Below, in pieces: positions 1 to 11,863 of a stretch of DNA of 64,000 nt (positions are counted from its first letter, which is position 1; the number at the start of each line of letters is the position of its first letter). The notes beneath the pieces were generated by a model, which made no database searches, had not been told where the DNA came from, and was given only the letters and a program-made list of their open reading frames with translations. The stretch comes from Flaveria trinervia (taxonomy: Eukaryota > Streptophyta > Magnoliopsida > Asterales > Asteraceae). The position numbers and the translations under genes are program-made. The DNA lies in assembly GCA_025506515.1 (NCBI GenBank), contig CM046443.1, forward strand, positions 89,767,281-89,831,280, written 5' to 3'.

Positions 1-362
1 ACCCAGTCGTGCGAATAGATCAACCGCATGACTCAATCGCACGACTGAACCTTGCAAACGGTCCAGTCACACGATTGAGAAACCCTAACCTATAAATACC
101 ACTTAAATCGTGGAAAAACTAGACACTTTGAATATTTCGATACCTAGATGTACCCTAGCCATCCAGAAACCTCTAGTAATCTGCTCCAACTTCATAGACC
201 ATAGTAGATCGATTGCTAATCGTTTTTGACATTTAGATTCAATCTTTAATTGATTCTACGTGAGTTCTCACTAATTGGATCGCCAATCAAATAGGATTCC
301 GTACTATTTGATTCGGTATACGCGTAAATCTGTTAGTATTCGTCCAGTACACGATCCTAACA
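1..362 (+). repeat. Element A 5' LTR (3' portion)
   Basis: Matches the end of A's 3' LTR (13380-13740) and both LTRs of B. It contains the end of a CAGTCG-type motif array, a TATA box (TATAAATA at 91-98), and ends in CCTAACA directly before the primer binding site. The upstream part of the LTR lies outside the window. Confidence 0.93.
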
Positions 363-364
363 AG

Positions 365-376
365 TGGTATCAGAGC
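365..376 (+). other. Primer binding site, element A
   Basis: TGGTATCAGAGC, the classic complement to the 3' end of plant initiator tRNA-Met, two bases after the LTR end. This fixes the LTR boundary and the element's orientation. Confidence 0.95.
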
Positions 377-854
377 TTTGGCTCTAGATTTACGTGTGAT
401 TCAATCGTTTTGATATAAAAATTGTGTTTTTACACTCAAAAACGCAATCTTTTGTGTCAAATTGGGTTTTAGACGTCTCCTGATCGTAAAGTTTAGTTTT
501 TCCGGCATACGGCAATTAGGGTTATCAAGAAATTCGTGTTTTTGCGTTCAAACACCTTAAACCTATGAATTTTCGAAATCCAGCAGACCCAGTCGCACGA
601 TTGAGTCAATCGCACGACTGAGTTCATACGCATCCCCCATACGCACGATTGGACTCATTCGTACTTCCATTCATCCGACTGAGAAGTCTATTCGCATTGT
701 TCAACCACATTAATTCATTCGCCCTACTGAGTCATCCGCATTAGTTCAGTCGCACGATTGAACCATCCGCATAGGTCAATCGCCTGAATAGCCCAATCGC
801 ACACCTTCATTCGCACTAATACAACAGTTTGGTTTAAAGTTAAAGTTTATAGCA
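377..854 (+). other. Element A 5' leader with motif array
   Basis: Untranslated leader between primer site and gag. Positions about 590-825 hold an array of degenerate CAGTCGCACGATTGA / CGAATGGACC units like those in the LTR. Element B has the same arrangement at 32455-32690. No ORF is supported here. Confidence 0.75.
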
Positions 855-3676
855 ATGGAGGACCAATACTCAGCATTCACAGCAGGGAAAGACTCACGTA
901 TTCAAAACTTACTGCTACTGGAGAATGAAGTGGGGAATCACAACAAACCCCCAAAGCTAATCACGTTAGACGAATACCCATAATGGAAGCAACGTTTCGA
1001 GATCTACTTAAATGGAGTAGATCCCAATCTGTGGGAATCTATAGAGACGGGGTACAGCATGCCTGTAGGAGTTGATGGCGTCAAACTTACACTAGGTGGC
1101 ATGACTGATGGACAAAAAGTAAAGTACAACACCAAAAAGAAAGTCCATGCTTTGCTTACACAGTCAATCTGAAGGATATTTTCCATCAATTCTCGGAATA
1201 TACACAAGCAAAGAAACTATGGGATGCAATGGAGAAAAGGTATGACGAAAACTCATCATTGAAGGCAATAAAGGCTAAGGCTTTAAAGAAGGAGTTTGAC
1301 AACTTCTCCTCAATGGGAAAAGAAAGCCTAGATGATGTTATCCATAGGTTCTACCACTTGATGAGTGAGATGCACACTCATGGAGTATCGATGTCAATGG
1401 AGGACAAAGTGTCCAACTTTGCAGAAGGGCTGCCAGAGAAATGGGTTCATTTGTCTCCAACCTCAGACAGAATGATATGCTAACGAAGTTAGATATCAAT
1501 GACTTCATTCTGAAGCTGAGAGAGGAAGAACCAAGAATGAAGTATAGAGCTCAAAAATCTTCCTATGATCAGAATCCAGCACTGTACAACGCGACTCCTC
1601 AAGCCAAAACGTCTGGAGCACCTCTTCAAACAACTTTTGTGTCAAGCTCGTCTGGTCTTTCTCAAGCCTCTACTTCAGGGTCAGAAACGTCAGGGTCGTC
1701 TGGTACCTAATACATTGTACCTAAAGCCAATGCAGCAAAGCTGAAGACCGAGAACTTCGGCAATGTGATAGTTGAAGTAGCCAAAGAGCACATGGATCTC
1801 TTAGCTGCGGTAGTCCACTTCTATGATGGACTAATTGCTGGTAAAATTGGGAACTGCCATCTGGCAGACGAGGACTGCGAGCAAGTGGACGAGACAGAGC
1901 TGGAGCAGATGGACATAATGTGGGCCTTAGCAAGTGCTGTCCGGAGAGCTAAGAAGTTTGTCAAAAAGACCGGACAGAACTTGATTACAACTAAGGACAC
2001 TACCTCCGGCTTTGATAAGGCCAAGGTAACTTGTTTCAACTGCGGTGAGAAAGGGCACTTCAAAAGGGAGTGTGTGAAGCCAAAGAAGACTGCCAATGGG
2101 AATCCTTTCTCCCCCTTCAATTGTCAGGATAAACCCACTAGCAGTCCTACTTCATCAAGCACGGATCCCATAGCCTTGATTGCTCATGATGATGAAGGAC
2201 AGGACTGGAGCTTTCGGTTTGTCTCACGGGAGAATCCAATATCGCTAGTGTGGAGGATATAGATGATGACTCTGCTAGTGAAGGAGATATTGCAGTCAAA
2301 CTCATGATGTCTAACACAGAAGAGACTGCACCAGTGGTCAGCTACCTGCCTGAAGAAGGGAAAACCGCGACAACGTTAGAATCACCAGCACCAGAAACAC
2401 CAGACTCTGCATTGATGGCTGATTCATCAGAATCCTCTCAGGTAAGTACTACTGACCAACTTTTTAGTAATCATGCTTGTTCTGACTATAATAAATTTAG
2501 GGAAATCATTGATTTAAAATTTGCTAGGTTATTAGATCATAATGATAACTTAGTAAAGGACCTGGAACTGTGCACTGAAGCTAACTGAGTTCTAAAACAA
2601 AATGAGTTTAGTTACAAAGAAAAGATAGACCTTTTGAACAAACAGCTTAGGGAAATAAAAGTAGTAGCCTTTAACCAAGCTAATGAAATTAGGTACTATC
2701 TAAACTCCCTAGAGGACACTAAGAAACAAAAGGTAGTTTTAGAAGTAGAAGTTAATTCCTTAAAACAAAAACTGCATAGTTGGACTAGTTCTTCACACAT
2801 AGTCCAACACTTAGTGAGAGAGTGTAACAACGGGGAGGGATTGGGTTATAAAGTGGTTCCACCACCACATGAGACCTTGATGAACACTAAAAGTAAACCA
2901 ATTAATGATAATCCAATCAAGGATCATGTGGTGTCCACTCCTCTTGTAAGTGATCCAGATTCCACATGTTCATCAAGTGAATCTGGTACTAAACAAAAGG
3001 AGGCCACTTCAAAGGCAAAAGGTAAAATGCCTTGTGTTAATCTGGACTAAGAGTTTGAAAAGGTTAGTATAAAGTCTGGTTCAACAACTGTCAAATCTGA
3101 ACCTAAAAAGACTAGTAATGTTAACGAATCACGTGCATCAAATTAAAGTCCAGAAAATAGAAAAGAAAAAGATGTTAAAAATGTTAAAGCAATTAACTTT
3201 GTTAAGCCAGACAAAACATCTAAACAAGCAGAGTCAAAACCCAAACAGAGTAAGGTCACCCGGGTGTCACATACATCTCCACAAAAATAGTTACATCGTA
3301 AAGTCAAAAGCAGATCATGCTACAGTTGTGGAGAGTATGGACACATTGCGTCTCATGTCCTTACTATCAGACACCAAGGAGGAAAGTTGAACTTCCTGAA
3401 CAAAAACCTAGCTCTTTTAAGAGAAACTTAGTGACGCCACCTAAAAGGGATAGTGAACCTAAAGTTCAACACATTAGCCATTCGTTTGTTTATCACAAAC
3501 AGGCCTTACACAAAGCTGGCTTATGGAAGGAAAAATCAACCTCATTGTCTAATAGTGAGAACAAGAAGACATCTGAGCTTCCCTCACCCTCTAACGGTCA
3601 ATGGGTTACATTTATGATGTGTGATGCCTCTGGGAAACCCAAGCCAGTGAAGGCTTGGATCCCTAACCTGAACTAA
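855..3676 (+). pseudogene. Element A gag (broken)
   Basis: Nucleocapsid/capsid protein of a Copia element. The start ATG at 855 (MEDQYSAF) matches the start in element B. A stop TAA follows within about 45 codons, and a 2-base loss near 1171 shifts the frame relative to B. The UBN2-type capsid core lies at about 1200-1560, a CCHC zinc knuckle (CFNCGEKGHFKREC) at 2032-2073, then a long Lys/Glu-rich coiled-coil-like segment (2250-3050) and a second knuckle (CYSCGEYGHIASH) near 3320-3360 whose last Cys is lost by a 1-base deletion. Further breaks occur near 1710, 2240, 2587 and 3048. The frame ends at TAA 3674-3676; pol begins in another frame. B shares the knuckle deletion and the terminal stop. 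Confidence 0.88.
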
Positions 3677-3686
3677 TGTTTTCAAA

Positions 3687-5610
3687 TTGAATGTGCAGGG
3701 TGTTTGCTATAGTGCTAAAACCAACACGTGGATTATAGACAGCGGAGCATCCAGGCACATGACATGGAACATGGATCTCTTATCAAACTTCAAACAGATA
3801 AAAGAAGGTCACGTTTTGTTTGCAAGAAACAAGGGTGGGTACATCACAGCTCAAGGGGAAGTAAGTAATCAGAAAGTGAAGTTTGACAAGGTAAACTATG
3901 TTCAACAACTTCAAAATAACTTGCTTTCTGTTTCTCAAATTTGTGATAAAGATTTTAAGGTAGAATTTGACAACAAGAAGTGCTATGTCTTGAAAAAGGA
4001 CTATGTCATCCCAGAGGATCAAGTCTTAATGTCTGCCTCAAGATATAAGGACCTTTATGTATTAGATCTGTCAAAGGCCTCCACAATGGATCATGAAGTT
4101 CAGTGCTTTTTGTCAAAAGCTACTGAGAAGGATTCCATCTCCTGGCATAGGAGAATGGGACACATTAATCCACGAAGATGAATCACTTGATCTAGAATGA
4201 TCTAGTGAGAGGAGTTAACGTCAAAAACTTCCAACTTCCAGATTACTGTGTTGCGTGCAAGAAGGGCAAACAAACGAAGAAGTCTCATAAGGAAAAGAAA
4301 GTTCATTCTATCGAACTTCCTCTTGAACTTCTTCACATGGATCTGTTTGGTCTAGTCAGTACAAGAAGCATCACAGGCGACTTGTACTGCTTTGTAGTTA
4401 CTGATGACTACTCAAGATTCACATGGGTGATGTTTCTTAAATCCAAATCAAAAACATTTAAGTCATTCAAGGAATTAGTAACTACTCTGGAGTCTCTTTA
4501 CAAGTTGAAAGTACGTCAAGTGCGCTCAGACAATGGAACCGAGTTCAAGAATCAATGGATGGAGGCTTACTGCAAGGAAAAAGGGAATTATGCATCAGTT
4601 CACTTTTGCCTACACTCCTCAGATAAACGGCATTGCTAAAAGGAAGAATCGCAGCTTGATAAAGACGGCACGAACGATGCTAGCAGACTCAAAACTGCCT
4701 ATCCAATTCTGGAATGAAGCAGTTGCAAATGCGTGTTATACCTAAATCGGGTTCTGGTAGTTAAACGCCATGGAAAGACGTGTTACGATCTTTTAGAGTA
4801 TCTTGAGATCTTGAGCCGTTTGGCGCTTCGTGCACCCTACTGTAGAAGACTCAGGAGGGAAATTCAGCAAGAAGGCTGATGAAGGTATCTTTCTAGGATA
4901 CAACATACTGAACAAGATGGTTTACAAGAACTCAAAGGGTCAGGTAGAAGTGTGGTGTAATGTGGATGTTCAGAGATACACCACACCTCCTGCTGGAAAA
5001 GGACCCGCCTTCTTTTTCAACTATGATGGTTTCTTCAAGTCCTTCAACATACCACTCTCCACTTCTGATGATGAGTTAGCAAAAAAGATGATGTATGATG
5101 TTCTAAACACACCATATCAGGAATCTACATCATCCGGACTACAAGGCGATTCATCTACCAAGTCAGGGGGAGTACTTGAAGATAGTGACTCTTCCTCAGA
5201 TGAAGAAGCTGTGGAGACTGATCAGAACAACCAGGAGCAACAGGTTCCTCTTACCGATAGTCCACAAGCATCTGACATTAATGCCTCGAGTCCTCGGAAC
5301 CTCAAACTCCTACTGCCTCAGATACTGACCAAATGTTCATAATCTTGATTCTGAGGTAGTTGTTCCCACCACTCCTGGATCATGCCTAAATGTCTATCAT
5401 CCTTTGGATAATGTCATTGGGGATGTGAGATCAGGAGTTCAGACCAGAAATCAGTTGTATTTAGCTGATTATGCCTCAGTGATGGAAAAGGGTTACCTTC
5501 ATGACGGTGCATATCATTGCTTTGTGTCTCAGTTCAAGCAAAAGTATGTTAGTGAAGCCTGAATGATAAGGCATGGGTGAGTGCCATGCAAGAAGAACTT
5601 CTTTAGTTCA
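3687..5610 (+). pseudogene. Element A protease, GAG-pre-integrase and integrase (broken)
   Basis: Starts in the +1 frame relative to the end of gag, with no ATG. The aspartic protease motif IIDSGASRHMT is at about 3733-3765, followed by the GAG-pre-integrase region with the HHCC zinc motif (WHRRMGHIN; CVACKKGKQ). An in-frame TAG at 4193-4195 breaks it; B has the same stop. The integrase core follows: LHMDLFG, TDDYSRFTWV, RSDNGTEFKN (second catalytic Asp) and the TPQINGIAKRKN motif, where the usual Glu context is altered. A frameshift near 4590 and further damage near 4745-4830 break it. The tail is an acidic Ser-rich linker (to about 5340) that leads to RT. On DNA level it integrated cDNA into the host genome. 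Confidence 0.9.
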
Positions 5611-7071
5611 AGAAGTTAGGTGTATGGACTCTCGTGGATAGACCTAAAGGTGCTAAGGTCATTGGCACAAAATGGGTCTTGAAATGCAAGAAAGATGATC
5701 AAGGTGTGATCATCAGAAACAAGGCTCGACTTGTTGTTCAAGGATTTCGACAAGTCGAGGGCATAGACTACAATGAAGTGTTTGCACCCGTGGCAAGAAT
5801 GGAAACAATCCGTATCTTCCTTGCCTACGCATCGTACATGAAGATTAAAGTTTATCAACTTGATGTGAAGAGTGCATTCCTTCATGGTGAAATCAGAGAG
5901 ACAGTGTACGTCAGTCAACCCGAGGGATTTGAGGATCCATATCATCGGGACAGAGTTTACAAACTCGATAAGGCTTTATATGGGCTTTGTCAAGCTCCCA
6001 GAGCCTGGTATGAGAAACTCTCGACTCACCTTGTGAAACACGGTTTTCGCAGAGGAGTCATTGACTGTACACTGTTCATAAAAGAATAAGATAGAGATTT
6101 ACTGCTTGTCCAAATTTATGTAGATGACATAATCTTCGGTTCAAAGAACGAAGATCTATGTAAAGAGTTTGAAGCAGTAATTAAGACTGAGTTTGAAATG
6201 AGTGCAATGGGAGAGATGAAATTCTTTCTCGGGTTACAGGTGGATCAGACACCAAAAGGGATTTTCCTACATCAGACCAAGTATGTAGGAGATATCCTCA
6301 GTCGATTTGACATGGAGAATGCTTCCGCAATTGGGACTCCACTTGCTACAAACCATGATATACCACCTGATGAGAATGGTGATCTGGTCGATGCCACCAT
6401 GTACCGAGGAATGATTGGATCTCTCATGTACCTCACTTCCTCAAGACCTGATATCATGTACACGACATGTTTATGTTCCAGATATCAGGCAAAGCCAAAA
6501 GTTAACCATCTGATTTCGTTATCTGAAGGGTACTCCAACACTTGGGTTGTGGTATCCTCATGACGATGACTTCGAGCTAATAGCGTATAGTGACTCGGAT
6601 TACGGTGGCTGCAAGATGAACTAAAAGTCTACATCAGCGGTATGTCAATTCTTTGGGAGGAGATTAGTGACCTGGCAGTGTAAGAAGCAAACCTCGGTTG
6701 CTTTGTCAACCTGTGAAGCCAAATACGTTGCTGCTGCAAGTTGCTGTTCACAAATCATATGGATTCAACAGCAAATGCGGGACTACGGTTTGAATTTCTC
6801 TTCTACTCCTATTTTTGTTGATAACTCTGCTGTAATTGCAGTAACTAAAAATCTGGTCCAACATCCTAAGACCAAACACATCGGCATCAAATATCACTTT
6901 ATACGTGATTGCTTTGAAAAGAACCTAATCGATGTGATTAAAATAAATACTGATTTTCAACGCGCTGAACTCTACACAAAGGCTTTTGATAAACCACGTT
7001 TTCTATATTTGTTAGAGGTCAACGACGTTAAAAAGAAAAGTGATGTAATTCCTGATGACGACCATGTGTAG
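5611..7071 (+). pseudogene. Element A reverse transcriptase-RNase H (broken)
   Basis: Copia RT with recognisable blocks: GTKWVLKCK, ARLVVQGFRQ, FAPVARMETIRIFLA, QLDVKSAFLHGEI and the catalytic YVDD at 6117-6128. Stops and frameshifts occur at about 6088 (KE-stop), 6185, 6515-6560 and 6623. RNase H follows (WQCKKQTSVALSTCEAKY, DNSAVIAV, KHIGIKYHFIRD) in the reading frame 6667-7071, ending at a normal TAG. The usual TEAEY motif reads CEAKY. The downstream gap before the LTR, about 6 kb, is unusual for Copia and holds ORF2 and ORF3. Confidence 0.92.
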
Positions 7072-8674
7072 TCCGATGCGTATAGTCCATTTTTCTTTAA
7101 ATTTTTATTTTCTTTATTTATTTGTTTAACTTTAAGTAGCTTAATTAAATTGGTGTTATTTTGTCACCTATTAAAATCCTAAAAAGCGTAAATCAGTTAC
7201 GGTTTTAGAATTTTAGGGGGAGAATAGGTCAGTTAGTAACATTAACAAAAAAAAAGGGAGGAGGAGAGGCTAGCTGATAGAAACTAGATCGTATCTGTGA
7301 TACCGATTCAATGACTTTGGAAAATGATAGTACACATGTACAAACCACTTGGGACTTTAAAAGTTTAAATAAAATAAGATGTGAAGTTCAAAGTATAAGT
7401 CTGTGTAGTCTGAGCAATATAAAAGGAAAAATGATAGTAAAACTAGCTACTACTAAGGTAACACAAAGAAAGTAGACCTAGAGATTGTTAGACCACAGAT
7501 GATATGTCGGTAGATTCAACACAATAGATGATTAAACCTTGATGGTGATCTCAAGAACAAACTAAGTTGTTCAACAAGCTGTGGGTTAACATCTTATCCC
7601 TAGTTAACACAATCAACAAAATTCCAATAAGGGGTGACGAGCAGAATAAACGCCACAAATGTGAGCGTAAGACCAAAATATGAGCAAAAGCAATCAAACT
7701 AATAACTTATGTTGTTGGTGAGATCTGTGCAAAAAGATTAAAATTGCTCAAACAAGAAGATAGGTTATGTGCCTTTCTGCTGTGCGGTGGCACTGACCTG
7801 AGGATAAGCATAACCTATATATTCTAGAATTCATTATTGTTTGACGCCTCTGTGCTGTGCGGTGGCACTAACCTGAGGCCTGGCTTCTCTTTGAAAGTTC
7901 TAAGAATAGTTTCTTCTTGAAAACTACCCTGAGACCGCTCAAAAATCTCTTGAGGAATGTTGATTACCATATAAGTGTGGGACCCACAAATGCTTTTTGA
8001 AATAATCAAACCTTAAACTATCACCAATCTATGTCAAAAGTCTGTGTATGGATTTAAGAGGACCAGTATACTGACAATCATCGTGGCTACAATTCTTGAA
8101 AGTCCAAATCAATGTGGGGATCTAATAGTACTAGTATGGTTTCCTAAACTTGCTAACGACTCTAGATGAAAAAACAAGAATTGAGCATAAAAAGGTGTTG
8201 ATAACATGTCCCAAATGATTTGACTTGCCTGTATGATTCCAAATTGAATTGGTCCATTTATGGTCAAAATAAATTGAAGCTGCCTATTCTAGAACCGAAT
8301 CCATTAGATTTCCATATTAGGATTTACACCTCACACAAAACGTCAAAAACAAGTTTTAGTTTTGTATTTCAGTTTAAGTCTTTTACTTTGTTTAAATTTA
8401 GTCAAATTCCGTTTGTTTGATATCGGACTACGCCATGGAATTCAATAGGGGATTTAATCATATAAAAGGGTCACGTCTAAGGTGACCACACATATTTTCA
8501 AATGTAAAATCAGTCACGTCTAAGGTGACAAATTGCTTAAAAGGATCACGTCTGAGGTGATCAACAGTTTTTCAAGTTAAAATGATCATGTCTGAGATGA
8601 TCAAATGCTCATAATGTTTATTCAAAAGTTAAAAAGGGTTTAAGTGTGGAATGGTCATAAAGTTAGAATCATGA
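7072..8674 (+). other. Element A non-coding region between pol and ORF2
   Basis: No supportable ORF. It contains an internal polypurine-tract-like site (AGGGGGAGA at 7215-7223) about 140 bases after the pol stop. A pair of direct repeats of CTGTGCGGTGGCACT plus flank lies at about 7779-7803 and 7854-7878. Four imperfect copies of a palindromic unit of the type GATCACGTCTGAGGTGATC occur at about 8465-8605. The whole stretch is conserved in element B (38972-40560). Confidence 0.7.
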
Positions 8675-8970
8675 GTATGGTCCAATCACATGACTGGACC
8701 ATGAGTATGGACCGACCGTACGAATGGACCATACTCATGCACTAAACAACCGAATGGCACATGCGTATGAACCATTCACCCAAATTGGCTTATCAGATTG
8801 AGCCAGTCGACCGAATGAAACTGTGCGAATGAGTCAGATAGCCGACTGAATGTGATCGACTGAACCAATCGCACGACTGAGGTCCATTCACCCGAATGAA
8901 CCGAGCGAATGGGTCCAGTCGGCCGATTGAAATCAGACTTAGTATAAATAGGGCCATAGTCGATTGCATT
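8675..8970 (+). promoter_or_regulatory. Putative internal promoter for ORF2: motif array plus TATA box
   Basis: A dense array of CAGTCG/CGAATG-type units, the same motif family as in the LTR, ends right before TATAAATA at 8943-8950. The LTR has the same order (array, then TATAAATA). Element B keeps the array, with CATAAATA in place of the TATA box (40858-40865). That it drives a subgenomic RNA for ORF2/ORF3 is inference. Confidence 0.5.
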
Positions 8971-9088
8971 CAACTCATCACCCCCAATCGCCCTAAAATC
9001 GCACAGCCTACCATTACTCTGCCAAAATTTCCTCTGACCCAATTGCTTGCATATTCTGATATTATGACGTTCGTTGGTACATATTCAG

Positions 9089-9628
9089 GTAAAGTGCGGT
9101 GTGAACATGCCAAAAACTCCTTCGATTAGACTCCAAAATCAAGAAATTGGCCCTAACAAGACCCAGGACTTTAAATGGACTAATAACCTAACTAAACCAA
9201 GTAAAATGTTGAAATAAAGGTTATTAGGTTATTAGTATAATAATTGCGAGTCTAAAGAACCATTACGCGACGTCAAATTGCAAGATTTGGTTAAGATTTG
9301 AATCTCAGTCGACCGAACAGTGGGTCATGCGACTGGACACCAGGATGAACTCCAATCGCATGATTGAGCTGGTCGAATGGCTCAATCGGCCGACTGGATA
9401 ATACGAATGAGCTCAGTCGGCCGACTGAACCAATCGCAGGCTCAGTCAACCAATTGAACTCAGTCACCTGCTTAGTCACCCGACTGAATCCAATCGCATG
9501 CCAGGTCAACCGACTGAACACAGTCGCATGGTTCAATCGCATGAATGAACCAGAATGAATTCAACTAGGTTAATTAGAACTAATTTATGTTGTGTGGTTA
9601 TCTAATGTCTACGTGTCTTGTGTTACAG
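9089..9628 (+). other. Predicted intron in the ORF2 5' leader
   Basis: Donor TTCAG|GTAAAGT at 9088/9089 and acceptor TGTTACAG at 9621-9628, four bases before the ORF2 ATG (9633). Element B has the same pair: ACAG|GTAAAA at 41005 and GTTATAG ending at 41537. A further motif array lies inside (about 9300-9550). The intron is predicted from sites conserved in two copies, not proven. Confidence 0.5.
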
Positions 9629-9632
9629 ATTG

Positions 9633-11716
9633 ATGGTTGACAGGGGGTCCATCAATCCCAAGCACAACATATGTGCTCATTTAGGTGCCACGACACGGAA
9701 TGGTGTCGAGTTTGCAGGGATCATTGCTTTCCTCAAGATATCCAGGATCTACAAGGCGATATCTACACCATGAACTCCCTACAGGTCTATTCAGCAGGCC
9801 TTCTAGGAGGGGGCATCAGTTGACCGCTCTCATGAGCCTTACAGCATTAGGAGCTCTATTTTTGGGATGGATATTGAGGTCACTGCTGTGGATATTAGGC
9901 GTGTATTTGGGTTGGGTGATGATGCAGACCACCCTACCAGACTTCACCCGCTAACTATGAAAGGGTGCTTCTTGAGGATGAAGTACGCTGGGGATATTAA
10001 TGCAGGTGTGCTCAACAAGAGCAACCTGTGTCCCCAGTATAAGTACTTGGCGCATGTCATCCTCAAGTGCTTGGCTTCGCGAAGGGGTGGATTTGATGAT
10101 CTTTCAGACCAGATTCAAAATGCCTACGTGGCACTGGTATCAAACCACCCTTTCAGGTTCTCGAGCATGATATTCTCTTACCTGATAGAGAATCTGGAGG
10201 TGAAGGGCAAAGAGGGTTTCTGCATGTACCCTAGGTTTCTTCAGATGATCTTAGATGAGAAGCTGCCCACATTGCCTAAGGAGAGCCAAGATGCAGTGGC
10301 GTTGGAGATTACGGATGACACCACACTAGGTCGTATGAAGGTTTACTGGGGAAAGCAGGTCAAACCCCGGTGAAGAGACTCATCGGCCATCTAGCCAAGG
10401 TTGATTATGTGGCGCCAGGGAGGCGTAAATGGCGCCATGCAGACAGTGATTCGGATGTCGAGCAACTGGAGCTCCCTGAAGATGACTCTGACGACGATGA
10501 CAACGGTGATGATGGAGATGCAGGGCCCACTCAACTGAGGGCCCCCACTACTGATATAGCATCTCCAGCATCCACCCAAGGTGGAACAGAGGTTGAAGGG
10601 TTCCATCAGGACTTTTGTCTTGATGAGGAGGAGGAGACAGACGAGGAACCCTTGACTCGTACTATGGGGAGCAGGGTGGTTGCCATCGATCGAGGTATCC
10701 GGGAGGTTGGAGGACGCCCCGGTGAGACTAGGGAGACTGATACTGATCCCACTTATACTCCTGATCATCCTAACAGCGTTCCAGGGGGAGCATCCACCTC
10801 AAGGGGTCGAGGAAGAAAAGGATGGCTCAGCCCCATAGTTTGAAGAAGAAGAGGAGGAGGATGACATTTATCACCATCACCACTACTACCACCACTTCCA
10901 CCACTCCACCTACTTCCACCACTCCACCTACTACCACCACTCCACCTACCACCACTACCACCATTCCATCCACCACCATATCTACCACCTCACACACCAC
11001 TACCACACCCACTCCACCACTTACCTGCATACAGTCCACCTCCACTACAACTCATCCACCACCACCTTCATCTATACCACCCCCAATCTTCACCACTGCC
11101 ACCACCACCACCACTAGCCACCAAGCAGGACCGTCATCTTACCCCTCCTTTCCATCTAGATCCTCCCTACCCCCTAGTGGGGTAGAGGAATAGCTCTCGG
11201 CACTGAACCGTATGGTGCTAAAGCTGTTGGCACCCGATGATGAGAAGACTGCCCAGATTCGTCAGCTGGTAGAACTTACTGCTGCACAATCTCTGCAGAT
11301 ATCTCAGTAGGCACAGCTGATATAGCAGTAGGCACAACAGATGACTGCTTAGAGCTCAGAGATGTCCCTACTCCAGGAGCAACATGAACATTCAGCAAAC
11401 CGGATAGAGGAGTTAGAGGCGACCAACAAGACTATCATGCTGAGGCTCAAAGGATCAAAGGATGAGCCACTAAAGATGAGAGAAGGAGATGGAGATGATG
11501 GTGATGATGATGATAGTGATAATGATAATGATGATGGTGATGATCAAGGGGAGAATACTGATGCTGGTGATGATGTTGATGATGATGATGAAGGAGATGA
11601 TGATACTTCTGCTGCGGGTGCCACATCTGCAAGTGAAAGTAGGACCAAAAGATCTCAATACCAAGGTGCCTCCACATCAACCTCGTCAATAGAGGAGCGC
11701 ATGATACAAGACAAGA
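9633..11716 (+). pseudogene. Element A ORF2: longin-like accessory protein (broken)
   Basis: Accessory ORF downstream of pol. The ATG at 9633 lies just after a predicted splice acceptor and is in frame with the long conserved segment from 9867. Two in-frame stops lie between (one near 9770, one near 9810). The domain at about 9960-10260 (YLAHVILKCLA, FSSMIFSYLIENLE, MYPRFLQMILD) matches element C ORF2 and, from memory, the Asteraceae 'synaptobrevin, longin-like' repeat-derived proteins. A 1-base deletion near 10366 and another near 10808 shift the frame relative to B. The tail holds an acidic tract (10450-10510), a Thr/Pro-rich tract (10860-11150), a coiled-coil-like part and an Asp-rich tract (11480-11610). 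Function is unknown; position recalls env-like ORFs of SIRE elements. Confidence 0.7.
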
Positions 11717-11863
11717 GTAATGCTTAGTTGTTTATATTATTTAAATCATGTGTATTTGAATCTTGTATCAAATTAATGTAATTCATGTTTATATTTATTA
11801 TTGAAGTTTACTGCTTAGATTGGTGACTAATGGTTGATGTGTTACATGTTTTAAATCAAGCAG
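11717..11863 (+). other. Predicted short intron joining ORF2 to ORF3 (element A)
   Basis: Donor AAGA|GTAATG at 11717, branch-like ACTAATG near 11826, acceptor AATCAAGCAG ending at 11863. The donor leaves one base of a codon and the acceptor frame needs exactly one, so splicing would fuse ORF2 and ORF3 in frame, bypassing the ORF2 stop at 11725-11727. Element B has a matching 146-base intron (47483-47628) with the same phase. Confidence 0.5.

Noticed and set aside
590..825. CRISPR-like array in the A leader
   Set aside because: Units are short, degenerate and have no constant spacer; this is a eukaryotic TE leader.
10827..11045. Val-rich reading frame on the minus strand
   Set aside because: It is the complement of the Thr/Pro/His-rich CCACCA repeats of ORF2; composition only.
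11447..11689. His-rich or Ile-rich minus-strand frames and a Met-rich plus-strand frame
   Set aside because: All are shadows of the GATGAT repeats that code the Asp-rich tract of ORF2.
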